Source of the DNA: Prorocentrum cordatum
Taxonomy: Eukaryota; Sar; Dinophyceae; Prorocentrales; Prorocentraceae
Direction: 5' to 3'
DNA: 64,000 bases
Assembly (NCBI GenBank): GCA_963575745.1
Contig: CAUYUJ010014553.1
Location: 217,501 to 281,500 of the forward strand
The notes beneath the pieces are model-generated. The model saw nothing but the letters and a program-made list of their open reading frames with translations. It ran no database searches and was not told the origin of the DNA. Positions 39,931-48,899 of the stretch are shown in pieces. A program made the position numbers and the translations under genes. Position 1 is the stretch's first letter. Each line of letters opens with the position of its first letter.

Positions 39931-42019
39931 ATGGCGGCCCGTGCATCTGCGGAGACCTTGTCCCTCGAAGCACCAGAACCCCCGCGCGAGACAGATGGCG
40001 GGGATGGCCTCAGAAAATATCTTTTGGATCAATACCAACAAGGCCTCATGTCAGCAACAATGGTATGCACAATTGCATGGCATTCTCAACGGGGTGGTTG
40101 CAACGGCGTGGACGATCTAGCGCACCCTCCAGAGAGCACGCACCACGCGGCGCACCTGCGAGCTGCTATCCAGAACCGCTCCGCCGACAGCTTTTTCAGC
40201 CCTTTGATACCGATGTGGGATAAAGAGACCGATAGCCGCGTGCACGTTAGATTTCCAATGAACCTTCCTTTTGATCAGTTTGCAGAATCTTATCGGCAAG
40301 ACCCATCTGCGTGGAACCCAGACAACTTCGAGGCTAATGATATCCCGCCGACGTTCTTGAGCCATCCGGTGGCCCTGGCAAATCCAAAGAAGGCTGTCCC
40401 ACTTGGTTATTTCAGCGATGGGTTTCCCATCACAAAAAAAGATGGTTGCATAGCACACTATTGGAGCAATAGTCTAACAGGCGTGCGGTACCTTATTTGC
40501 GTTATCCGCAAGAGTGATTTGTGCAGGTGCGGGTGCAAAGGATTTTGCACCCACGGGACCATTCTTCGAGTGATAGCGTGGGCATTTAATGTGTTCGCTA
40601 CTGGACTCTACCCTTCCCACGACCATGAGAACAAGCCTTTCGAAGATGTGGTGCGCGCAAACAAGTATAACTTCCCGATCGCTGAAAACTGGGTCGGTGC
40701 TTTGTGTGAACTTCGCGCAGACTTACTCGAGATTTTCGAAAGGGTGGGTGTTAAAACTTTTGCCAACGTCATCAACCCGTGCTTCGGGCGCAGCGCACAC
40801 AAAACGCAGCTTTACAACTTTCCTGTTTCAATGGAGGCCATGGAGTGGGTCCGCCGAGACGAAGTAACATATAACATAATGATGCACCGTTCTTTAGTGA
40901 CGAGAACAGTTACCACCCCACAGCAGCTACACCGACTGATGAACTGTATGAGCCTGGACGAGGACATCGGCGGATATGGTTTGCACGCTCCCTTCCCAGA
41001 ACTCGATATCCAGAAGGGGCACAGGCTCATAGAGGACGGCCAGCTACACGACATACATGCTCTCAAAGATTGCGAGCTTCCCATCGCTCTCACATTCTTT
41101 AACACATGTATCAACATGGGTTTGAACCTCATATGCCCTTTGTTTCGGATTGCAGGGTTCACTTACTCCATGATACACTTGGACGCCATGCACGTGCTCG
41201 ATCTGGGTGTTACCCAGTATCTCATCGGGGCAGTATTCCTTCTCATGGTTAAGAAAAACTTTGCTCGTTCTCGGCATTTCAAAGCAGATGGTCGGCGCGC
41301 CGCCAACATCACGCATCTGCGTAGGCGATGGGTGCGTTGAAACCGACCAGGGACGAATCGTTAAGCCATGAGTGCGCCATTTTTTAGTTTGTTCACACCA
41401 CGCACACATGGCCCGAGGGGCGATGGGAAAAACGGGACCGAGGCGCACATTCTGGCACGTGGTTGTGTCGGTTGCTCGATTCCGCCCCCCTCCGAGGCGA
41501 CTGCGGGTCTTCTACAAGATGAACCCCAAGACTCGCAGAGGAAAGCGCTCCAGGGTAGATCAGATCACGCTGAGCATGTTTTCTAAAGGACGCTTGCATG
41601 CTAAGGCGGCAGAGACAAAGCATATGCTGCCACTCGCACAATTGATGCTAGAGGAAAACAAGTCCCTCCTGTCTAAGAAGGACAGGCTGCTGCAAATGGC
41701 GTGTACCGAATATGTCAAAGTGCATGATCTCATGGCAAGCAATCCGCGGGTCATGACCGAGAGTGCCGCTAAGAATATGCAGCGACACATGTTGCGCTTT
41801 TTGCGTTTCTGGCAGAGCTGGGGCGGACACGTTGTATATAAGCATCACTGTTCGGTGCACTTGGTTGCGAATTTGCTGCGGCATGGCAACCCGAAGTTCT
41901 ACACTGTTTACCCCGATGAGCGGTTAAACCGAGTCATGGGGCGCGTCGCCAAATCAGTGCACGGCAGTCAAGTATTTTACACAACTTTTTTGGGCAAGGT
42001 CATCCCCTCGCGGTGTTGA
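39931..42019 (+). CDS. CACTA/EnSpm-like DDE transposase, in two frames
   Basis: Probable transposase of the 21-kb element, which would cut and join DNA ends with a DDE RNase H-fold core. The first frame (ATG 39931, or ATG 39802 further up) runs to TGA 41340. It holds a possible first catalytic Asp in GYFSDGFPITKKDG (near residue 160), a Cys-rich motif CRCGCKGFC (near 197-205), and a second Asp in MIHLDAMHVLDLGVTQY (near 418). The second frame (41372-42019) continues with the family's C-terminal features: RLHAKAAETKHMLPLAQLML, then CSVHLVANLLRHGN and YPDERLNRVMGRVAKSVHGS. The break is a GTGCGTTG...TTTTTTAG intron of about 56 bases (41332-41387) or a frameshift. I link it to CACTA-like enzymes by the DAMHVLDLG motif and overall plan. 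It resembles a protein family I know from dinoflagellate genomes, but I could not run a search. Confidence 0.6.
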
Positions 42020-42029
42020 CACGTCCGCT

Positions 42030-42260
42030 GTGTCACCCTCCTCCAAAACCCCCGTTCCCTCCAGAACCATCCTCCATCATGTCCTCCTCCTCCTCCTCCA
42101 AAAGCTCCCCCTTCTCTTTGTCCCCTATCAAGCTTCGCCTCCCTCACCCTCGGTCCTCATCCTCAAACTTATCATCCCTATATATATCCCTATCTCCCTC
42201 TCCCTCTCTCTCTCTCTCTTCCCCTCTCTCCTCGACCCTCCTCCTCTCTCGCGAGAGAGC
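42030..42260 (+). repeat. CT-rich tract
   Basis: CTCCTCC and CCCTCTCTCTCTC pyrimidine text, no gene. Confidence 0.75.
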
Positions 42261-42419
42261 AGGGAGCCGCGGGCGCGACTGGCGCAGGGATCGGGCGCCG
42301 CGCGGCGCGGAGGGAGAGAGGCCGCACGCCGAGCTGGAAATCTTCGGCGTTATCCTCCGCTCTCCCTGCCGCCCATCTCTCCAGTGCGCGTTGCATCATC
42401 AGCGCTGCCGCTATCGGGG

Positions 42420-42490
42420 CTGCAGGGAGGAGGAGGAGGAGGAGGAGGGGGAGGAGGAGGGGGAGGAGGAGGAGGAGGAGGAGGAGGAGA
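42420..42490 (+). repeat. GGA microsatellite
   Basis: A short pure block, followed at once by the AAGTAC hexamer array. Confidence 0.9.
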
Positions 42491-42745
42491 AGTACAAGTA
42501 TACATAAAAATAGACGTACACGTAGAAGTATACATGCAAGTATAAGTAGAAGTAGACGTACAAGTATAAATAGACGTGGGACGCAAAAGTGGATGTATAA
42601 GTATAGGTAGGAGTACAAGTAGAAGTATAAGTAACAGTAAACGTAGGAAGTACACTTAAAAGTACAATTATAAGTACATTTAGAGGTACAAGTACAAGTA
42701 CAAGTACACGTAAAAGTACAAGTAAAAGTATAAGTAGACGAAGAG
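42488..42745 (+). repeat. AAGTAC/AAGTAT hexamer array
   Basis: Degenerate hexamers (ACAAGTATAAGTAGAAGTAG) over 250 bases. A CCT array, the complement type of the GGA arrays, follows at 42805-42860. Confidence 0.85.
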
Positions 42746-42860
42746 AGGAGGAGGAGGAGGAGGACGAAAAGACTTGGGTTTCAAACCTCCCTCCCCCTGT
42801 TCCTCCTCCTGCTCCTGCTCCTGCTCCTCCTCCTCCTCCTCCTCCTCCTCCTCCTCCTCG

Positions 42861-43380
42861 AAGGCCGGCCCGAGAGCGATGATGCAGGCGACGATCGTGA
42901 CGCGATTTTCGTTTGTTGCTGGTTCCCTGCTCATGGCCTCTGGGTGTGGCTAGAGGCGGAGCCGAGGCTCCATGTGCGATGGCCATTTTGGCCAATTACG
43001 TGGCGGCAGCAACCGCCACGTAATTCCAAGAGCGAGCCCGAGACGATCGACAGCGACCAAGGCCGCGATCCCTCTCCCCCTTCCTCCCTCCTCCTCCTCC
43101 TCCTCCTCCTCGCCATTTTTGCCTCGGCCCGTAGGCATGGCGCCACGCGTGGACGTCCTACATGGTAGCGGAGAACCCAACAACCCCAGATACAACATGC
43201 ATGTTGCATGCCACCCACAGAAACTCACGTTACAGCGGCTATAACGGCTGCAACGGCTGCAACTCTACGTTGAACGCGGCTTGGTTTCGTTGAACGTAGT
43301 GCGTTCCATTTTCAATCCGCTCCCAATGAGAGCGTGTATTGATTTTTTTCAAGCGCTTGATTTTTTTTCAAGGCGCCTCG
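42861..43380. other. Right subterminal region of the insert, no gene
   Basis: Contains an inverted pair GGCCAATTACGTGGCGG / CCGCCACGTAATTCC at 42990-43026 around GCAGCAA. CTCCTCC repeats lie at 43085-43112. CAACGGCTGCAAC repeats and GTTGAACG words lie near 43240-43300. Confidence 0.45.
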
Positions 43381-43381
43381 G

Positions 43382-43417
43382 CGCGCCTTGAAAAAATCAT
43401 GACGCAGGATGTCTGGG
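43382..43417 (-). repeat. Right terminal inverted repeat
   Basis: Read on the minus strand it begins CCCAGACATCCTGCGTCATG and continues ATTTTTTCAAGGCGC. The plus-strand text just inside (TTGATTTTTTTTCAAGGCGCC) forms a further small palindrome with it. Confidence 0.75.
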
Positions 43418-43517
43418 GAAGGAAAAGGGCCGGGGCCGTGGCAGCGGCTCGCGAGCAGCGGGCGACCCGGGCCCGGGACAGGCCCCGGACGACTACACCG
43501 CGCTCCAGCTTACCGCG

Positions 43518-46500
43518 ATGGAATCCGACCTCCGGGAAGCGGTTAAGGGCCCCGACTTCGGATGGCTCGAAGACCACGACCACCCGCGCGCGGCGGCCAC
43601 TTGGGACGCCCAGCCCGCGGGTGATGGGCCGGAGCTTCGCCTCAAACTCATGCAGGAGCTCGAAGCCGAGGGCATCTTCGCACCTCTGAAGGGGGCCAGC
43701 GAGTACTTGCAGAGCCACGTGCGCGGGCGCGTCTTGGGGGCGCGCCTGCGCGGGGAGCGGCTTACTCTGGAGCGAGCCCTCGAGGAAGCCGTGGACCGAG
43801 GCCATCGGGGTCTCAGCAGCGAGGCAGCCGACCTGCATGAGGCGCTTAGCTGCGCCGCAGGATACGTCACCGAGGGCGGGGCCGAGGTTGGCCCGGTTGC
43901 GTGGGACCCCGACGGGCTGATAGGCCGCGGGTCCTATACCTTCTGGGACGGGGACACCCGCATCCAGTGGGACTTCATCGACTATCGGGACCGCCTCGGC
44001 CCTACAGAGGAGATGGGCCAGGCGATGGGCCTGGAGGTGGGCGACACCGAGGAGCGGCAGTGCCTGCTACTGCACGTAGCTGCGGGGGTGCTCCTGCTAC
44101 GCGCGGGCGAGGGCACAGGTGAGCCCAGCCCGGACGCGGTGCAGCAGTTGGCCGCGACGTATCGCCATGCACTATGGGAGGAGGCCCATGAGGCCCTGCG
44201 TGCCCTGGGCGACTCCCCGCCGTGGATCACGGCCCTGGAGGCCGATGTCCGCTCCTACGTCCACGATGCGGTGCACCCGCACCACGACAAGGACTATCGC
44301 TGCCTGGCAGCATGCCCTGTCGCCGACCTCGACGCCGTCACGCTCCAGGTGCACCGTGTCAACGGCAGTGGGCGCCTATGCGTGGACCACCTAATGGGAA
44401 CGGGCGTCGGCGCGGAAGATCACGTAATTCCGCTCCTGATCTGGCGTGGCCATATGCGCGCCTTGCGCCCACGCTCCCACGCGGATGCGGCGGCCCTAGG
44501 CCAGCGCTGGGGGCACGCAGGACGGCTGTCCCGCGAGATCGTAAGTGTCGGCTGGCGCGAGATGCTCGATGAAGGCCCGGACGTTGAACCCACCGTCCCG
44601 GGCAAGAGCGCGCCCTGCACCCGCTGCAAGGCAGCGGAAGGTCGGGCGGGCCGCGCAGTGGGACGCGCGCCGGCCTCGTTCGGGGAACATCCAGCCGACG
44701 TCCAGGCACGCCTCCTGGAGGCGAACGCGATGCCACTTCGACACGACCCCGCGTTCGCGTACGGTTTGATCGCCCAGGAGGTGTACGCCGGTTCGGGAAA
44801 TTGGTCGGCCGCGCTTCGCGCCGAGGGCATCCGGGTGCTGGAACCGATCGAATATTACGACGACCCCCTCCGAGAATCCGGCCCACGGCCGGATCATGAC
44901 ACCCTCGACCCAGCGGTCCGCGCGCGCCTACAGGAGGCCGCACGGACCCCCATGGGCCCCGACGTGGCCAACGTTTGGTGCTGGGGTACCCCGTGTGGCT
45001 CGTACACCGACCTCGGGCTCATGACCCAGCCGGGCGGGACCCCGCAGGGCACCCGCACGTGGGAGCACCCCGAGGGGGATGGCTCCAAAGAGTTCGAGCG
45101 CGTGGGTAACAGCCACACACAGTTCACGTGCGACACCTGCCGCATCCTACACGACGCTGGCAAGGAGTTTCTCATCGAGTCCTCCTGCCCCTCGGGCCGC
45201 TACCCCAAGATTTGGGACCAGGCCCCGATGCACGAGCTGCGTCGAGCGACGGGGGCCATGATCGTCCCGATCCACATGTGCGCCTGGGGTAAGGCCCCGT
45301 CCGACGCGCCAGAGAGCCGCTATCGCAAGGGCAGCTGGTGGCTCGTCAGCCCCCGGCTGTATCTGCACGCTCTGTTGTTGGCGCGACGTTGCCCCCGTGA
45401 CCACCACCACGTCGAGCTGAAGGATCACGTGCCGGGCTCGGGCATTAAGCGCACCAAGGAGGCGCAGGTTTGGGCCCCCCGCCTTTGCGCCGCGTGGGCA
45501 AAGGTGTTGAAAGGGGCCTATCACCGCTGGTCGGTGAGCCAACTGCGTCGGCAGTTGGCGCCTATATGGGAGGATGGCCCGGGGGCGTCCCCCAAAATCG
45601 CCCGGGCGGAGGCGCCCGGGCGCCTGCAGGGCGTCGACTTCACTGGAATCGAGCGCCTGCAGGCCTCAGGGGACGGCTCAAAATGCGGTAGGCTTAGCCC
45701 AGCCATGCACCGAGCATTGGCGGGGCTTCCTAAGCCCCCATTGGGCAAGGCACAGGGGGAGGTGAGCGCGGGCAAGACTCGACCCCCTTGCGAGGATCCG
45801 GCCAGAGATATCGCGGAGGACCTCGACGGGTGCAGCCCGGCGGAGCTGGCCACGGTCTACCTGACCTTCTGCACGGAGCACCCTGAGTATGACCCCGAAG
45901 CCATGCGGACCCTGGTAGGGCTGGGGGATCAGCTCCTCCAGCGGACGGGGTCCCTGAAGGAAGCGGCCGCGCTGCTTAGGCGCGCGCGCCACGAGCGCCT
46001 AGGCAACCCCCTTCGGGGCGTCCTGGGGGACAAGGTGCGACGGTGTTTAAGCCGAGAGCACTTCGAGTACGTCCGGGAGCTAGCGGAAGGGGGAGCCTCC
46101 GCGCGGCGGGGCGCGCCGCGGAGGCGCGAGCGAGCCCAGCCGTACCCCAGCGTGCGAGCCCACATCGACGAGGCCTACCAGAAGGTATGGGCGGATGTGA
46201 CCTGGGGGATCGTCCTGGTGGCGTCCCAGGCGGCAGAGGGTTTTCTGACGGAGCTGGTGGAAGCCCCCCTGGGGAGGGTACCGAAGCAGCTACCGGACAG
46301 AACCTTATCGTCCGAAGGGCGTATGATCCACGCGATGCTCTCGGCCAACGCCGCCACACACAAGCGCGACCACCCGCCTGCCGTCCAGCCACGCCATCGG
46401 CAAGTGGCGAGGACGGCGGTATGGCATCGCGCGCGCCACCCCGGAGCGCGCCTCCTCTGCGCCAAGCGGGACGTCTCGCGGGCCTTCAAGTGGCTGGACA

Positions 46501-48899
46501 TCGCCCCGGCGGACGTCGGGGACTTTGGCACCTCATTACCGGGGGCCCACGCTGGCATCGAGGGGGACGTCAGAGTCGTTTACCTAGCCATGGTGTTCGG
46601 GTGGACGGGAGCCCCAGGCAATTACATGATGCTCGCCCTGGCGGCGAGGGAGCTCCACGAGAGCTATCGGCCTGGGGAGCCGCACTGGCACGACACCACC
46701 CACTTCCACTCGGAGTGGCTCATGGATGACCCTGTGGTGGTGGAGCCCGACATTGGGGTCCGACCGTGGATGGCCTGCGACGCGTTGGATGCCTCCATAC
46801 GTGAGGTGTTTGGGTCCGAAGCAGTGAACGTCAGCAAGAGGGACGCCGAGGGGGAGCCTTCCACCACGCAGATTATCTGGGGGCTCAGTATGGACTTCGA
46901 GCGCGAGCGAGTTGGACTCCCGGAGCCCAAGGCCATGAAGATGCGCTTCCTATTGGCGGAGCCGGAGCTGAGCTTCGGCTGCCGCATGGTCCGGCTGCGA
47001 ACCGCGAGGGAGCTAAGTGGGCTCGGCCAGTTCTGCGCCTGCGCAGCTCCAGCCCTGAGCCTGGAGCTCCCAGCGGTCCACCGGATGCTGTCGGGTGACC
47101 CAGGTCAGGCCTACGTCCATCCGCCGGGCGACCCCGAGATGGTAGAGGCTGCGTGGGACGATTGGCACCAGACCTTGGATTGGCTGCGCGTCTGCTTTGA
47201 GATGCCGGTCGAGGGTAACTTCGAGACCTCCTTCGAGGGCCTGCTAGGCCTTCGCGAGGCCCTCGCACTCCCGGGGGCGCTCGGCAAGCTGCGCTGGCTG
47301 GGAGGCGATGCCACCCTGGATCGGATCGGTGCGCTGGACTGGTCCTCGCGCGAGTACATCGTGGCGGAGGCGGCTCCCTATCTGGAGACGCTCCGCTCCG
47401 CCCCTGGGGTCACTTGGCAGGGGGAGGGGGAGGTCATCGCGGTGGTCGAACTCCTCTGTCTGATAGCCTTGGCGGCCGAGAAGGGCCCGGACTGGTTCCA
47501 GCTGCTATTGCCGTACGTCACTGACAACAGCAATGTCAGCCGCTGGCTGCGACGCCGCCGGGCGCGGAACGCGGTGGCGCGCCACCTGCTTCGAGTCCTG
47601 GCCATGCTGGAGCTACGGTACAAGTTCCGGGTCCTGGACGGGCTTTACTTACGGACTTACCACAACGAGCTGGCCGACTTCATTACTCGTGCCACGGTGG
47701 AGGAGGTACGCCAGCGGATGGCGGAGGCCGGATGGACCGAGCTGTCGCCGGCAGCTCCGTGGGGCGAACTGGTGGAGGAGGCCGCCCAGCGCGAGCTGCG
47801 GATGCCAGGAGACGACGGGCCCTGGCGCGCGGCAGCACTCCAAGTCAAAGGAGCCCGGGAGGCCCTACCACGCTACGCCCCCCTGCAGGTCGAGGGGGCG
47901 CGGCTGCTGGAGGTGGGAACCGCGTGGCCCCCCTTTGGGGAGGCATGGGAGAGCCTCGGTGGGTCGGCGCTGCTAGCGCCGTGGGATGTCGGTGACCGAT
48001 GGGGCCCGGACGACGGGGACCACCCCAAGGACCCCACTGGGGCCCCGCGGACCCGCTGGCTGTGCGTGTCACTATCGGAGGACCCCGGTGGACGCGAAGC
48101 GACGGGCCTGGAGCGGCTACTGATCACCACTCGGCCACTGGCCGTGCTGCTCGACGCCCCCGTCAACTACGCTGCAGTGCGACTAGGGGCGCGCTTACGG
48201 CGCCTTGGCTATGTGGCACTCTCCCCAGAGACGCGCCTATTGTGCACGCACTTCGGCGACGTCACGGCACGCGCGCGGGCGGTCCAGGTTTGGGGTTGCG
48301 GGGAACGGGTTCGGGCATCGGGCCCCGTGCCCCCCCTGGGACAGCCCTGCGTGGAGCCACGCGGCCTCTGCCAACTCTGGAAGGAGGCAGGGCGGCCACC
48401 GCTGGATGAGCTCCGCCTGGACCTCGACAACGGCACCTTGCTCGTGGACCCTCGGATCTCGACGACGGGGGATCGCATGATGCCCTGGCCGCGGGGCACA
48501 TGGCAGCCCACGGGAGGCGGGCGGGCCCAGCGCGTGGTGATTCATGATCCGCGCGGGCCCTGCCATACGGCACGGGCGAAGCCCGACCCGTTTGAAGGGC
48601 TATGCGAACACCCTGATCCTGGAAGGGTCCGAGGGCGGCTGGACCGTGCGAGCCCTGCACCCGAAAGAAATCTGGTGCGCCCAGGGGGGCACGGCGGAGC
48701 TGTGGGATGTCTTGGGCCTTGGAGGTATGCCGATCGCCGAGCGCATGCGGCAGGCCGCTCGTGCACTCCCGCGTCGCACGGCCCGCTGGGTGCTCCAGTG
48801 GGCGGAGCGCCTGCTGAGGCAGGCCGTAGAGGCAGCGAGCGCAGGCGAGGCACCCGGGGCGCGCGCTGGCGTCGGACCCGATCACGACCGACTCGCTAA
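43518..48899 (+). CDS. Pol of the DIRS-like element: methyltransferase-like, RT, RNase H, methyltransferase-like
   Basis: The frame is open from 43392; retrotransposon sequence begins at 43418, so ATG 43518 is only the first Met after the insertion. A first SAM-methyltransferase-like module lies near residues 420-500 (EVYAGSGNWSAALRAEGIRV, PDHDTLDP, WCWGTPCGSYTD), recalling motifs I and IV of cytosine-5 enzymes. The reverse transcriptase has motif A near 982 (AKRDVSRAFKW), motif B near 1026 (VFGWTGAPGNYM) and motif C near 1068 (LMDDPVVVE). RNase H has Asp near 1264, Glu near 1310, TDNSN near 1335 and HNELADFITR near 1382. A second methyltransferase-like module starts near 1464 (LLEVGTAWPPFGEAWESLGG) and reaches FGDVTARARAVQVW near 1579. 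True coding in this frame probably ends near 48600, where the sense continues in the next frame. Confidence 0.8.
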   Translation: MESDLREAVKGPDFGWLEDHDHPRAAATWDAQPAGDGPELRLKLMQELEAEGIFAPLKGASEYLQSHVRGRVLGARLRGERLTLERALEEAVDRGHRGLSSEAADLHEALSCAAGYVTEGGAEVGPVAWDPDGLIGRGSYTFWDGDTRIQWDFIDYRDRLGPTEEMGQAMGLEVGDTEERQCLLLHVAAGVLLLRAGEGTGEPSPDAVQQLAATYRHALWEEAHEALRALGDSPPWITALEADVRSYVHDAVHPHHDKDYRCLAACPVADLDAVTLQVHRVNGSGRLCVDHLMGTGVGAEDHVIPLLIWRGHMRALRPRSHADAAALGQRWGHAGRLSREIVSVGWREMLDEGPDVEPTVPGKSAPCTRCKAAEGRAGRAVGRAPASFGEHPADVQARLLEANAMPLRHDPAFAYGLIAQEVYAGSGNWSAALRAEGIRVLEPIEYYDDPLRESGPRPDHDTLDPAVRARLQEAARTPMGPDVANVWCWGTPCGSYTDLGLMTQPGGTPQGTRTWEHPEGDGSKEFERVGNSHTQFTCDTCRILHDAGKEFLIESSCPSGRYPKIWDQAPMHELRRATGAMIVPIHMCAWGKAPSDAPESRYRKGSWWLVSPRLYLHALLLARRCPRDHHHVELKDHVPGSGIKRTKEAQVWAPRLCAAWAKVLKGAYHRWSVSQLRRQLAPIWEDGPGASPKIARAEAPGRLQGVDFTGIERLQASGDGSKCGRLSPAMHRALAGLPKPPLGKAQGEVSAGKTRPPCEDPARDIAEDLDGCSPAELATVYLTFCTEHPEYDPEAMRTLVGLGDQLLQRTGSLKEAAALLRRARHERLGNPLRGVLGDKVRRCLSREHFEYVRELAEGGASARRGAPRRRERAQPYPSVRAHIDEAYQKVWADVTWGIVLVASQAAEGFLTELVEAPLGRVPKQLPDRTLSSEGRMIHAMLSANAATHKRDHPPAVQPRHRQVARTAVWHRARHPGARLLCAKRDVSRAFKWLDIAPADVGDFGTSLPGAHAGIEGDVRVVYLAMVFGWTGAPGNYMMLALAARELHESYRPGEPHWHDTTHFHSEWLMDDPVVVEPDIGVRPWMACDALDASIREVFGSEAVNVSKRDAEGEPSTTQIIWGLSMDFERERVGLPEPKAMKMRFLLAEPELSFGCRMVRLRTARELSGLGQFCACAAPALSLELPAVHRMLSGDPGQAYVHPPGDPEMVEAAWDDWHQTLDWLRVCFEMPVEGNFETSFEGLLGLREALALPGALGKLRWLGGDATLDRIGALDWSSREYIVAEAAPYLETLRSAPGVTWQGEGEVIAVVELLCLIALAAEKGPDWFQLLLPYVTDNSNVSRWLRRRRARNAVARHLLRVLAMLELRYKFRVLDGLYLRTYHNELADFITRATVEEVRQRMAEAGWTELSPAAPWGELVEEAAQRELRMPGDDGPWRAAALQVKGAREALPRYAPLQVEGARLLEVGTAWPPFGEAWESLGGSALLAPWDVGDRWGPDDGDHPKDPTGAPRTRWLCVSLSEDPGGREATGLERLLITTRPLAVLLDAPVNYAAVRLGARLRRLGYVALSPETRLLCTHFGDVTARARAVQVWGCGERVRASGPVPPLGQPCVEPRGLCQLWKEAGRPPLDELRLDLDNGTLLVDPRISTTGDRMMPWPRGTWQPTGGGRAQRVVIHDPRGPCHTARAKPDPFEGLCEHPDPGRVRGRLDRASPAPERNLVRPGGHGGAVGCLGPWRYADRRAHAAGRSCTPASHGPLGAPVGGAPAEAGRRGSERRRGTRGARWRRTRSRPTR

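Larger units (their letters stand above)
22388..43417. mobile_element. About 21-kb DNA transposon inserted in the retrotransposon
   Basis: Both ends carry the same inverted sequence (22388-22423 and complement of 43382-43417). The flanking dinucleotide GA is present on both sides (22386-22387 and 43418-43419). Taking out the insert and one GA leaves the Gag and Pol frames in phase. Inside are subterminal repeats, a DDE transposase at 39931-42019, exon-like segments between 24.6 and 38 kb, and many simple repeats. A 2-3-bp duplication and repeated subterminal motifs are traits of CACTA/EnSpm elements, but the termini do not start with CACTA. Nested later insertions inside it cannot be excluded. 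Confidence 0.65.

Noticed and set aside
42977-42998. GGCCATTTTGGCCAATT as a spliced leader
   Set aside because: It lacks the CCGTA start, has GGCCAA in place of GGCTCAAG, and is itself a small palindrome; the match is not better than chance.
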